From Bathynomus jamesi (Eukaryota; Arthropoda; Malacostraca; Isopoda; Cirolanidae), in NCBI GenBank assembly GCA_023014485.1, contig JAJOZX010001868.1:36001-100000 (forward strand): 64,000 nucleotides of DNA, given 5' to 3'. Below the pieces are notes generated by a model. The model was not told the origin of the DNA and ran no database searches. It saw only the letters and a list, made by a program, of their open reading frames with translations. The position numbers and the translations under genes were made by a program. Position 1 is the stretch's first letter. Each line of letters opens with the position of its first letter. Below, piece by piece: positions 54,863 to 64,000 of this stretch.

Positions 54863-55102
54863 TACAAGCAATGAGAAGGTTAGGTATAGGTTAGGTAAGG
54901 TAAGGTAAGGTTAGGTTGGGTTAGGTAAGGTACGGTAAGGTTAGGTTGGGTTAGGTAAGGTTGGGTTAGGTAAGGTACGGTAAGGTTAGGTTAGGTAAGG
55001 TTGGGTTAGGTAAGGTATGGTTAGGTTGGGTTAGGTAAGGTACGGTTAGGTTGGGTTAGGTAAGGTTGGGTAGGTAAGGTAAGGTACGGTAAGGTTGAGT
55101 TT
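54863..55102. repeat. Degenerate TTAGG-type array
   Basis: About 240 bp of GGTTAGG, GGTAAGG, GGTACGG and GGTTGGG words. Arthropod telomeres are commonly (TTAGG)n. Here the repeat is internal and decayed, so it is an interstitial array or simply part of the window's GGTTAGG-based repeat family. Confidence 0.88.
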
Positions 55103-55105
55103 TTG

Positions 55106-55316
55106 TAAAATATATTTTTCAGTAGTTTTTGGTGTGTTTTGTTCTGATTTGCTATTTATTTATTGTGGAAATGACCCATGCTTATGCCCAAAATTCCCTA
55201 TATTTACTTAGTAAACTTCAATGTCTTGTAACTTTTAATTGGGTCATTTCCACAACAAATAAATAGCAGATCTGAACAGAACACACCAAAAACTACTAAA
55301 AAATATATTTTGCAAA
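55106..55316. repeat. Hairpin of the GGTGTGTTTTG-arm family
   Basis: Left arm (about 55106-55175) TATATTTTTCAGTAGTTTTTGG...GGAAATGACCCA, right arm (55243-55316) TGGGTCATTTCCAC...CCAAAAACTACTAAAAAATA. The ~65-bp loop is unrelated to the loops of the other hairpins. Directly preceded by the TTAGG-type array. Confidence 0.88.
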
Positions 55317-55532
55317 AAAAAATTGGTGGTGGTAGTGTTATAGTAAATATTTACCAAAGTTATTTTCAATCACAGGTTCAACTCATGGCATTTAGTAAAT
55401 ATTAACCGAAAACCCAACCAACTAATTAAGTCGCAGAGTAGCAAAAAAATAGCTCAATTAGGGAAAATATTTTATAAAAAAAAAGGACATTATAGGGTAA
55501 TTATTCATTTTAGTACTTTTTCTCCTTTCTGA

Positions 55533-55722
55533 ACCAAAACACATTTTTCTGGTGTTTTTTGGTATGATTTGTTCAAATCTGAACTTTGTTTCTTTGGGAA
55601 ATAAGCCGTTTTTGAGAAATTTTAAAAATGAAAATTTCTCAAAAATGGCTCATTTCCCAAAGAAACGAAGTTCATATTTGAACAAATACCAAAAAATACC
55701 AGAAAAATGTGTTTTGGTTCAG
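55533..55722. repeat. Hairpin of the same arm family, almost loopless
   Basis: CCAAAACACATTTTTCTGG...CTTTGGGAAATAAGCCG pairs with GGCTCATTTCCCAAAG...CCAGAAAAATGTGTTTTGG; centre near 55626. Directly followed by CCTAACCTAACCTAACC. Confidence 0.9.
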
Positions 55723-55771
55723 ACCTAACCTAACCTAACCTAACCCATATTTTTTTTCATAATTTCTTACC

Positions 55772-56238
55772 TTAAATAGCAGTGTTGGGATGTTTGTACA
55801 AATCAATGGCAACCAACAAGAATAAATAGACGATTTCGCCAGGCCCACCAATTTGAACTTGTTGGCCTAGCCAATGCTCACAGACTTTGAAGCAAAAACT
55901 CCTCCAATTAACTGCACTCTCAGAAGCCAATGCTAAATAGAGCTGTGCATCTAGCTGTGTCGAACACTTTGTCAAGAATAACCCAATGTACAATAAGTTT
56001 TGCCATAGTTTGAGGTGGAATTTTTTAACCCATATGCCCTTTCGATGGGAAACAGAGAAGGAACACTTTTTTTTCTGCCGTGCTCGTCCCTAGTCAATCT
56101 TCTGCAATAATATTGGTCAGCAACTTCTCTATAATTACACTCATGACCACGAGTAGCTAAAACACCGTGACTGGTAAAGAAAACTTCAGCACTATCTTCT
56201 TTTTTATAAGTAATCAAATCACACCCAAGACAAACCAT
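55772..56238 (-). pseudogene. Merlin (ISXO2-like) transposase C, N-terminal fragment
   Basis: Minus-strand reading from ATG 56238: C-L-G-C-D-L-I-T-Y, H-G-V-L-A-T-R-G-H-E-C-N-Y-R-E-V-A-D-Q-Y-Y-C, matching the N-terminus of Merlin A and B. A frameshift near 56015 leads to W-Q-N-L-L-Y-I-G-L-F-L-T-K and S-A-V-N-W-R-S-F-C-F-K-V-C-E-H-W, ending at G-G-P-G-E-I-V around 55830, just before the first catalytic Asp. The catalytic domain is missing. Third Merlin copy within 12 kb. Confidence 0.88.
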
Positions 56239-57068
56239 AGCGAAAACTGAACTGAATAAGGATTTTGGAATGAGTATGCATTATTGGAGATTCAAAATGC
56301 ACGTCTCTGATTGGTTGGATAAGGTAACATGAAACAAAAACCAGATTTAATTGGCTGATTTGACCTATGTTTCCTAATTTTGCCACGAGATGTCTCCCCA
56401 TAAAACTGGAGAGGACAAGGACTAGCAAAATTTTAATAGCGGAAAGAGGTAAACACTCGGTCAATAGCCTATAATATCTACTTTTTATGTTTAAATTTTT
56501 TTCTTTCCATAAAAAATAATTATTATATTTCCCTGATTTTTATCAGTTTCCCTGAGGTTTCAAGGTGTCCTGAATACAAATTTATATGTTAAATTGTCAT
56601 AGAATGTCTCCTATCAAAAACGAATGAAGTATTAAAACGAAGGTAATGGTTCAGAATACAGGCACCACTTAATTAAGCAAAATTTCGAAAAATACCATAG
56701 AGACAAAGTTGTTTCTCTCATTAAAATACATTGATTGCATGTGTTGCATAGTCAAAAAAATGAAATTAGAAAATTACGAAAAAATATATATAGCTACTTC
56801 AGTGCTTTTTAGGTATGAATCTAGGAAATTTTGAGTTGGCAACCCTACTATCATTCATTCACTTCAGTTTGAAAATGGCTTCAGTCTGTGACGGATGTGC
56901 AGTGATGCTAGTATTTTTGATAATTATTACGCTAACCTAACATGAATGTGTTATTACATTATCATTTGTATAATTTAGGTCTTGGGGGTATGGGGGCAGA
57001 GCCCCTGTAAAGATCACATATCACAAATTGATCGGTAGAGGTTTTATATTTAAATCGTTACTTTTTAT

Positions 57069-57407
57069 GGTAATGGTTCAGAATAAGGGCCACCTCAATT
57101 TTTGTGTTTTTTCTTCCAAAACATGCTAAAACTATTGGTTTCCTATTGTTTAGGATAAATCTGACCATCACTATTACAGTAAATTATTGCTTGTGCTGTG
57201 TTCCCCCACCCAAAACCCCCAGTTCCCACGGTGGTCTCCCCAGATTGTAGGAGGGGTTGGGGAGGGTGGAGAAATCACTTCAAGCAATAATTTACTGTAA
57301 TGGCAATGGTCACATTCATCCTAAACAACAGGAAACCAATGGTTTTAGCATGTTTTGGTGGAAAAAATATAAAAATTGAGGTGGTGCCCCTATTCTGAAC
57401 CATTACC
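57069..57407. mobile_element. MITE-like fold-back element with ~120-bp arms
   Basis: Left arm GGTAATGGTTCAGAATAAGG...CAGTAAATTATTGC, right arm its inverse ending CCTATTCTGAACCATTACC. The centre is a C-rich/G-rich patch (CCCCCACCCAAAACCCCC and GGAGGGGTTGGGGAGGG). A solo GGTAATGGTTCAGAATACAGG terminus occurs at 56642, suggesting a larger or older copy starting there. Confidence 0.82.
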
Positions 57408-57640
57408 AAAACAAATATTAACCCATTATAGACAAAACAAGAAATATATTTTATTAAAAAAAAGTACATTTGAACAAATTTGCATAACATAAGATATATA
57501 TTTTCTTAGTCAGTTTTGAATGGCAATTCAATATATTATACTGTTTTAACCGTGTGAGCGAGTTAAAAGACGAATATTAATCTTTTCAAACAGTACACAT
57601 CAATAAATGCAAAAAACTTCACTTTTTTCTACGTGAAGGT
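57408..57640. other. Unassigned
   Basis: No features seen. The same applies to 56240-56640 and 57810-58070. Confidence 0.5.
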
Positions 57641-57810
57641 CAAAATATAATGATAAAAACCCACTCTAATAGAGAGTTTATTTCCACAACAGTTTCAATA
57701 CCCACTGGCATCTTCCTCATTTTTCTGTATCCACCCAAAGAGGTTGCCAGTGGGCATCGAAACTGTTGTGGAAATAAACTCTCTCTATTAGATTGGGTTT
57801 TTATCATCAC
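57641..57810. repeat. Palindromic PLE family 2 terminus
   Basis: GATAAAAACCCACTCTAATAGAGAG...GTTTCAATACCCACTGGC then, inverted, GCCAGTGGGCATCGAAACTG...AGAGAGTTTATTTCC-type arms to TGGGTTTTTATCATC. The text equals the PLE terminus at 20030-20110, here present as a head-to-head pair with a ~45-bp loop. Confidence 0.8.
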
Positions 57811-58069
57811 AGTACGCATCAAATTACATAAGAAAAACAGGTAAAACTTTACAAGACACTTGCTTTGCCATGAAACATGCCACAGTAACGAAACATATAT
57901 CAATCGATAGAGCAGAAAAAATGGTGCAAGCAGCTATGTATCATTTTGAAAATATTAGAAAATAACAAAGTTATGACACTATGAAGATGTTACTAGGCCT
58001 ATCATAGTTTGGATCTTTTCCGTTTCGTGTACTATTTCCGATTTTGTTGAAAATAAGATATTTAATGTA

Positions 58070-59040
58070 GGTTAACTGAATGCCCAGTTAGGTCAACTGT
58101 ATGCCCTTGATGATTGGTTAGGTTAAGTCATGATATTTTCGTTAGTTTTAACGAAAATATCAAAGAAAAATATCGATAATAGAATGATTCCGTATTCCAG
58201 CATTCACAGAAAGGTTGTTTACAGTCAACAGCTGATCGGTGGTTGGTTGATTAGTTTTCCATTTTACATCCTTCGTCCAACCAAAGCCTACCAATATGTA
58301 GGACTCTAGGTCAAGGATTTTCAACTGAAAGTGCATGTACGTCTAGGGGTGCATATTGGATTTTTCAGTAGTACACACTGAGCTGACAAAATACCTGTAT
58401 TTCTCATTCTATTTTCTTTTGTAAATGCCCTTTTGGTTAAGATTCGGTAGAACACATCCACCAAACTCGATACTGATATTTAGACAGCGAGATAGAGCGA
58501 AAAAAAAAAAAAGAATACTTTATTCTATACTAATTTTGGCAAAAATTCCTATGTATCGAGATAATTATTTTCGAAATTATTAAATTTTAGCACCATTATT
58601 CACTCGTCAAACCATCTCGTTCTGTGCGTATGTATGTAGTCATGTTATTATCATTAGCCAATCAGCGGCTGCCCCAGTGTCACGTGACACCCCCGCGCAT
58701 GTCGCGCTAAAATTTGAATCCAACAGTTGCTTTAGAATGGCTGTCTGGTGGATGTTTTAAGTCTGAGTGGGACATTATTAAACAAGTTTTGAGGGACGAC
58801 AGCGCTGCTGTCGATATATTTCGAGCTCACAGCCTGCTCAAGACCTTTCTTACGTGTCCTCAGTGTGTGGTAATGAACTTAATTAATACAAGTGAACTGA
58901 TAATATTTCCAACTAAGCTAGATTATGTTAGGTCATCTGTATGCCCGGTTAGGTCAATTGTATGCCCTTGACAATTGGTTAGGTTAAGTTGTATTATTTT
59001 CGTTAGGTTAGGTTACTTTTGCGATGAATATTACTGACGA
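58070..59040. repeat. Two blocks of the GGTTAGGT/AATTGAATGCCC family
   Basis: 58070-58165 (GCCCAGTTAGGTCAACTGTATGCCC...GGTTAGGTTAAGTCATGATATTTTCG) and 58927-59030 (GCCCGGTTAGGTCAATTGTATGCCC...GGTTAGGTTAAG). Each ends with TATTTTCGTTAG. The second is followed by a solo hairpin-arm remnant (AATGAAGGTCAGATTC...ATACACCAG). Confidence 0.78.
58714..58890 (+). pseudogene. Possible Merlin-like N-terminal fragment
   Basis: Reads W-L-S-G-G-C-F-K-S-E-W-D-I-I-K-Q, A-A-V-D-I-F-R-A-H-S-L-L-K-T-F-L-T-C-P-Q-C. The V-D-I-F-x-A-H-x-x-L...C-P-x-C pattern resembles I-E-I-F-I-A-H-N-I-L...C-P-L-C of Merlin B. It then runs into repeat sequence. The resemblance is short, so this is tentative. It could also be a first exon of another gene. 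Confidence 0.4.
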
Positions 59041-59177
59041 AAAATGAAGGTCAGATTCAATTGAAACGGTATGAAATACACCAGATAAACCTATTTTCGT
59101 CACTAGTTTGGGTGGATGTGTTCTACCGAATCCGTACCGCATTTTTCGAAACATTTCAACAATACAAGTTAATAATG

Positions 59178-59179
<2 letters not shown>

Positions 59180-59214
<35 letters not shown>
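59180..59214. repeat. (TA)n microsatellite
   Basis: TA tract at the left border of the tRNA-like fold-back; a second one lies at 59487-59508. Confidence 0.93.
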
Positions 59215-59216
<2 letters not shown>

Positions 59217-59465
59217 CGTAAAGAACGACGCTTGTATAGGAGATATTCCGCGCAAGACGAGAGAGAGAGAACGAAACAAATGAAAAAATGAGGTAACCAC
59301 CCGGGAATCGAACCCGGGATCTTCCGATTGCCGGTCAGATGCGGGTCAGATCCAGGGTTCGATTCCCGGGTGGTTACCTCATTTTTTCATTTGTTTCGTT
59401 CTCTCTCTCTCGTCTTGCGCGGAATATCTCCTATACAAGCGTCGTTCTTTACGTTATTTATACTG
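59215..59465. repeat. Near-perfect fold-back of a tRNA-like SINE end
   Basis: AACGTAAAGAACGACGCTTG...GAGGTAACCACCCGGGAATCG on the left mirrors CGATTCCCGGGTGGTTACC...CAAGCGTCGTTCTTTACGTT on the right over ~115 bp, with a short centre around GCCGGTCAGATGCGGGTCAG. Each arm carries a B box (GGTTCGATTCC). Same SINE superfamily as 7748-9004 but a different tail. Confidence 0.9.
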
Positions 59466-59545
59466 CGTGTTCTTTGCAGTTGAATGTATATATATATATA
59501 TATATATAGTTATAAGGACAAGAAGTACTTCAGAAGGGCGAGGAG

Positions 59546-60133
59546 CATGGGCGCCCGCAGGTAGGGGCAAGGGGGGGCGCTTGCCCCCCCCCTGGAAATG
59601 CCAAGAAAATATATTAAATATTTTCTAAGAAAATATTTATATCCTAAACTTGCTGAAAAGTATCCAACTGCCTCCTAAAGGGTGAAAAATTTTATTTGTG
59701 TGCATGATAAAAGGTTGCTACCTTTTTATTTGTTCACCGGGAGAAAATCAACTCCAACAAAACTGATTTTATGGAAAAGGTTGTTCAGAATTTTGGTAGT
59801 GACCGCAGACGACTACAATTCCTATTCAAATGAGCAGTGTAGGTGATGCTCGAAACACCGTCTTCAAATTAGGTACAACATTTACTTCAGTGTGCTTTTT
59901 TCTTCATTCTATCATGTTTCTGTTATAAATAAAATAAATGATTGTTATCATGTGCATTGTATGTATATACAATATATATTTGCATTTTCCATTACAGAAA
60001 ATGCAACACTAAACTTGCTTAGAATTAACCTGCTGGTTCCTAAGGGGTCAAAAGTTTTTTGCTTGCTCCGGTCCCTACCTATTAATACATTAAATTTTGC
60101 CCCCCCTTGGAAAAAATCCTGCGGGCGCCCATG
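59546..60133. mobile_element. Non-coding hAT-type element (588 bp) inside the LINE
   Basis: Ends CATGGGCGCCCGCAGG and CCTGCGGGCGCCCATG, a perfect 16-bp TIR. Exact 8-bp target duplication GCGAGGAG at 59538-59545 and 60134-60141. G/C-rich subterminal runs (GGGGGGCGCTTGCCCCCCCC). Related in style and length to 18703-19285. Confidence 0.96.
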
Positions 60134-60199
60134 GCGAGGAGGTACCAATGGCAACGGGTGCCAGGAAAAATTCATACACCCTCAAATAGTGTGCAAGAT

Positions 60200-60868
60200 T
60201 CGGTCTAACCTTTTCTTGAACTGATCCACAGAGGAACTGATCACAACTTCTGAAGGTAGCCTGTTCCACGTGTCACAGATCTTATAGGGAAAGTAATTCC
60301 CACACACACTAGTGCTAATCCGTTTCAAATCCAATTTCCAACCATTGTTGCGAGTTGAGTTACATCGTTGAACCTGTGTAAGAGCTTGAAAACCTCAATG
60401 AGTTGACCGCGCAGCCTCCGAATTTTCAGCGAAAACAAATTCAGGGCGCGTAAGCGTCGATTGTAGCCCATATGCCTAATGGAAGGGATTAACTTTGTGG
60501 CCCTCGCCTGGACGTGCGCCAGCCTGTCAATATCTTTCCTGAGGGTGAGCGACCAGAACTGCACAGCATACTCCAGGTGCGGCCGAACCAGGGAATTGTA
60601 CAGAGAGAGCACAATCTCCTTGTTCCGAAATCGAAATTGCCTCCTCATATAACCCAGCATCTTCTGGGATTTCTTTTCCACCTCTACGCAGTTTGGCAAA
60701 CTTAAGATCGCTGCTAATTAGCACACCCAAGTCCTTTTCTAAATCAGTGGTCTCGATATTTTTCTCCAACATGGAGTAGTCCGACTTGGGATTGGCGTAG
60801 CCAATGTGCATGAACTTGCATTTACCCAATTTAAACGGCATTTGCCATTTTTCGGACCACTCTCTCAC
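60200..60868 (-). pseudogene. CR1-like LINE reverse transcriptase, C-terminal part
   Basis: From 60868: W-S-E-K-W-Q-M-P-F-K-L-G-K-C-K-F-M-H-I-G, D-L-E-K-D-L-G-V-L-I-S-S-D-L-K. A frameshift near 60695 leads to L-Y-N-S-L-V-R-P-H-L-E-Y-A-V-Q-F-W-S, L-A-H-V-Q-A-R-A-T-K-L-I-P and L-R-G-Q-L-I-E-V-F-K. After further shifts, a C-terminal S-V-D-Q-F-K-K-R-L-D near 60220. These are the blocks downstream of the F-A-D-D motif in CR1/L2-type LINEs. The catalytic Asp blocks lie upstream and are not present. Confidence 0.88.
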
Positions 60869-60886
60869 CCCTATGAGCCTGGGCCG

Positions 60887-60927
60887 GTCTAATATAATAT
60901 AATATATATATATAATTATATATATAT
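60887..60927. repeat. (TA)n tract at the head-to-head LINE junction
   Basis: Separates the minus-strand LINE from the plus-strand LINE. Confidence 0.93.
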
Positions 60928-61375
60928 GGTACTAATTGTAATGTACAGACCCCCAAACACGCCAACCTCAAAATTTTCAGATTCCATTACAGAGGTAAGA
61001 AACTTAGAAAAAGATCTACACTCTCCAACCCCAAATATTTTTCTCTGTGGTGATTTTAATTTCCCATTCATGAAATATAAAAGGATAGGAAAAAATATAT
61101 TTATCTATCCACCAGGACAAGGGGGGCACACGAGAAGACCAGGAGCAGGTAAAAATGCTACTAGCTTCAGCTGATGAATTTATGTTAACGCAAGAAATAA
61201 CAGAAAACACAAGAAAAAACAACTGCCTAGATTTGGTATTCACAAACAACAGTAATCTAATTGATAATGTAGAAATCTCCCCAACTATGATATCAGACCA
61301 CAATATCATTGAAATAACAACTAATATAAAGGCTACAGGAAAGGAAAGAACACGCACAACAGAATGAAGCAAATT
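60926..61375 (+). pseudogene. LINE apurinic-type endonuclease, C-terminal part
   Basis: M-Y-R-P-P-N-T-P and I-F-L-C-G-D-F-N-F-P are the Y-R-P-P and G-D-F-N motifs of APE-type LINE endonucleases. After a frame change near 61130: F-M-L-T-Q-E-I-T, N-C-L-D-L-V-F-T-N-N and P-T-M-I-S-D-H-N-I-I-E-I with the catalytic S-D-H. The first catalytic blocks are missing. The linker then joins the RT frame at about 61380. Confidence 0.85.
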
Positions 61376-61418
61376 CGAAATTTTTAATTTTCACTCCAAA
61401 GCTATAAACTGGGAAGAT

Positions 61419-62616
61419 GTGACATCCAGCATGGAAGTAATAGATTGGAAAACCATTTTCGAGGCCAAGACAACGGAAGAGATGCTAATGACGTTAGAGG
61501 AGAAGACGTTAGGAATTGTGGAAAAACATGTCCCAAAGATACAACAAAGAGGAAAGAGGAGCAGGTTCGAAAGACAAAAGAGGGCATTGTTCCGAAAGAG
61601 AAAAAGAGTGACTGCAAAATTAAGTAATTGTAAAGATAACAACATCAGAAAAATATTAAATGATAAACTACAAAGTATCGATGTCGTCATACAGGAACAA
61701 ATCGAGAAGCATACAGAAAAAAAAGATGACGCTATAGAAGCGATAAAGGTTAACTCAAAGTACTTCTATAATTTCGCAAAAAGAAAGTCGAAAAACCAAG
61801 CGACTATCGGACCTTTAAAAAATGAGAACAGTGATTTATCTGATGATCTAACAGAAGTATCTGAAATATTAAAAGCTCAGTATGAATCATCTTTCAGTAT
61901 CCCCAAAACTGACAAATTGATTTGCGATAGAAACGAGTTCTTTGAAGAAGAACCACAAGGGGAAAGTATAACGGATTTCGACTTTACGACGGATGATATT
62001 ACACAAGCCATAGGGAAACTAAAAACACACTCAGCGGCAGGACCGGATAAATGGAATGCCACACTGATCAAAAACTGCAAGAATGCAATTGCTGAGCACC
62101 TATACTGGATATGGAGACGATCATTAGACACGGGAGAAATACCGGGCATCCTGAAGAGCGCGAACATAGTCCCAATATATAAAGGAGGAGATCGATCCCA
62201 GGCCAAAAACTATAGGCCAGTGTCGCTTACATCTCATCTCACTAAAATATTTGAAAGAATAGTTAGACAGAAAATCTATGACTTTTTGGAAACTCAGAAA
62301 AAATTCAATGATAACCAACACGGGTTTCGATCAGGCAGATCATGCCTATCACAACTAATGGAACACTACAACAACATTATTGATTCACTTGAAAGTAATG
62401 AAAACTATGATGTACTATACACAGACTTTGCTAAAGCGTTCGACAAGTGTGACCACGGAATCATAATACATAAACTGAAATATATGGGAATAACAGGAAA
62501 AGTAGGGAAATGGATATATAATTTCCTTAGTGAGCGGAGGCAAGTCGTTACAGTACAAGGAGTATCTTCATCAGAATCAGAGGTCCTCAGCTCAGTACCA
62601 CAAGGAACAGTATTAG
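61419..62616 (+). pseudogene. LINE reverse transcriptase, first part, interrupted by a hAT
   Basis: About 400 codons without a stop: a basic coiled linker, then H-S-A-A-G-P-D-K-W-N, A-N-I-V-P-I-Y-K-G-G-D-R, N-Y-R-P-V-S-L-T-S, H-G-F-R-S-G-R-S-C, Y-T-D-F-A-K-A-F-D-K-C-D-H (first catalytic Asp), F-L-S-E-R-R-Q-V-V and S-S-V-P-Q-G-T-V-L-A. The frame passes into hAT sequence at 62617 and stops soon after. Good preservation up to the insertion suggests that the LINE was young when the hAT arrived. Confidence 0.93.
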
Positions 62617-63495
62617 CAGAGCTGGGCAATAAATACATTGAATGTATTTAAATACTAAATACTAAATACATCGGAGAAATATATTTAAATACTAAATACT
62701 AAATACATTTTACGAATGTATTTAGATACTAAATACAAAATACATCAATTGTATTTAAATACATTTTAAATACATACAAATTTTAACATATGCATTCACT
62801 AATTCATGAGTAACAACAATATAAAATGTTTGATAAAGGATAAAGAAATAGTACAATCTAATTTCCAATTAGTGTATATATTTCCCTTTTTAGAACAAAA
62901 CAAAAACAAAAGAACTTAGAACTTACGATGTTCAACCAGTGACATATTATTTATACTCATTATATCATTGCAAAATGAGTAACAATTAATGAGTAGATGA
63001 GACATAAACGTAAACATAAGACGTAAACATAAACATAAGGCACCTTACGAATTCTCTTTTATTTCACGGTTGCTGCGGATCAAAACCAATCTTTCAAAAG
63101 TTTTGTCTGAAAGAGAGTTTCTTTTGGGAGTCAAAGTGATTCCCGCGAATGAGAATATTCGCTCTACCGGTGCCGAAGATGGTAATGTGTTATAGCGGAG
63201 GAACAGTCTTTTTATGAGAGGATGTTTTCCCAAACTGTTGAAACATGAACCATGCTGTACTACACTGTCGACGCGTCGTACTGTGCTAGTACAGAACGTG
63301 TATTAAACCAGTAAAAGTATTTACATTTTTATATTTTGAGTATTTAAATACATTGTATTTAAATACTCATTAAAGTATTTAAATACTATATTTAAATACA
63401 TGAAAAACAATGTATTTATAAATACAGTTCTAAATACACAAATGTATTTAAATACGTATTTAAATACAAATGTATTTAAATACTGCCCAGCTCTG
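62617..63495 (-). mobile_element. hAT element (879 bp) inserted in the LINE RT
   Basis: Ends CAGAGCTGGGCAA and inverted TGCCCAGCTCTG. Exact 8-bp target duplication AGTATTAG at 62609-62616 and 63496-63503. Long subterminal stretches of TATTTAAATAC-type repeats on both sides. Internally deleted, with only a C-terminal transposase fragment left. Confidence 0.96.
63045..63233 (-). pseudogene. hAT transposase C-terminal fragment
   Basis: S-S-A-P-V-E-R-I-F-S-F-A-G-I-T-L-T-P-K-R-N-S-L-S-D-K-T-F-E-R-L-V-L-I-R-S-N is the complete end of the hAT dimerisation domain, with the catalytic Glu of V-E-R, closing at a TAA near 63045. No stop inside the fragment. Everything upstream of Y-N-T-L-P is missing. 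Confidence 0.92.
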
Positions 63496-63503
63496 AGTAT
63501 TAG

Positions 63504-64000
63504 CTCCACTACTCTTCATAATCATGCTAACTGACATAGATGAGGACGTTACCAGAGACAGCACAGTAACATCCTTTGCGGATGACACAAAGATCAGTAG
63601 AAAAATAAGAAACCCAGAAGACATAGGATCTCTACAAACCGACATAAACAAAATCTACAAGTGGACTGAAGACAACAATATGAAGTTTAACACCGAGAAA
63701 TTTCAGCTATTACGGTACGGAAAAAGAGAAGACCTAAAGTGCATGGAATATTATACCCCAAATGGACAGGAAATTCAGAGAAATTCCAGAGCAAAAGATT
63801 TAAGGGTTGTAATGACAGATGATGCGAAATTTGAAACACAAAATAAGATAGCAGTAAACAGAGCAAAGAGAATAACGGGTCAGATATTGAGAACCTTTAA
63901 ACGAAGGGATAGGAATGTAATGATTCCTCTACTGAAAACCCTGATCATACCCAAATTAGAATACTGCTCGGTCCTAACTTCCCCATATAAAAAAGAAGAC
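63504..64000 (+). pseudogene. LINE reverse transcriptase, second part, partial at window edge
   Basis: Resumes after the hAT with P-L-L-F-I-I-M-L-T-D-I, then V-T-S-F-A-D-D-T-K-I-S (intact F-A-D-D catalytic pair), N-N-M-K-F-N-T-E-K-F-Q-L-L, A-K-D-L-R-V-V-M-T-D-D and P-K-L-E-Y-C-S-V-L. Open to the window edge. Together with 61419-62616 it covers nearly the entire RT. Confidence 0.92.

Larger units (their letters stand above)
59509..60886 (-). mobile_element. CR1-like LINE 3' half, minus strand
   Basis: Truncated at the 5' side at the TA tract near 60888 and ending near 59509. The 3' UTR is interrupted by the hAT-type element at 59546-60133. Confidence 0.8.
60912..64000 (+). mobile_element. CR1-like LINE, plus strand, running off the window
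   Basis: Contains endonuclease end, linker and RT in order, interrupted by the hAT at 62617-63495. Truncated at the 5' side (only the last part of the endonuclease) and cut by the window edge on the right. Confidence 0.88.

Noticed and set aside
54863..55740. Endogenous large DNA virus insertion in a TTAGG context, as reported for some decapods
   Set aside because: The TTAGG-like array is present, but no viral-type gene is found beside it; all recognisable proteins are transposon-derived.

Overview
The window is eukaryotic, intron-bearing, AT-rich DNA made almost entirely of transposable elements. I recognise no host gene. The mix of Tc1/mariner, pogo/Tigger, hAT and Merlin DNA transposons, CR1-like LINEs, Penelope-like elements (PLEs) with GIY-YIG domains, tRNA-derived SINEs, long (TA)n tracts and TTAGG/CCTAA-type arrays fits an arthropod, most likely a decapod crustacean. 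That identification is inference.

Layout. 0-1.55 kb: edge-truncated transposon (E1) of a family with a W-D-G-K / F-D-T-T-x-x-N-T-G / C-R-H-H signature. 1.6-5.2 kb: two mariner relics around a PLE fragment. 5.2-7.25 kb: a decayed LINE. 7.3-9.0 kb: a fold-back repeat and a cluster of tRNA-derived SINE units. 9.1-11.3 kb: two adjacent mariners. 11.3-14.5 kb: a PLE (RT plus GIY-YIG) split by a pogo-like element. 14.9-18.2 kb: five elements nested one inside another. 20-22.7 kb: a second PLE family as an inverted dimer. 22.7-24.3 kb: a mariner. 24.4-27.06 kb: E2, the best preserved E-family gene. 28.4-40.0 kb: a hAT split by an element with ~480-bp terminal inverted repeats (TIRs), which itself holds another hAT, an E-family element (E3) sitting in an intron, and a further hAT inside E3. 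40-45 kb: hairpins and minisatellites built on CCTAACC/GGTTAGG text. 44.9-49.3 kb: Merlin transposase split by a hAT that is split by a Tc1. 49.7-54.8 kb: a second Merlin gene split by E4, a 4.16-kb element with ~335-bp TIRs and a 9-bp target-site duplication. 54.9-59.5 kb: TTAGG-like array, more hairpins, Merlin pieces and a tRNA-like fold-back. 59.5-64 kb: two head-to-head CR1-like LINEs, each carrying a hAT insertion.

The main result is that many elements have exact ends and 8- or 9-bp target-site duplications readable directly from the sequence, so the order of insertion can be reconstructed. The most interesting biology is the E1/E2/E3 family. Its proteins share an acidic-residue plus C-x-x-H layout, and probably a late glutamate, with the unrelated-looking multi-exon protein of E4. 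I read both as deep branches of a poorly described hAT-like DDE transposase lineage. A second candidate is a set of hairpins with nearly the same arm sequence but different loops, always next to CCTAACC/GGTTAGG repeats.
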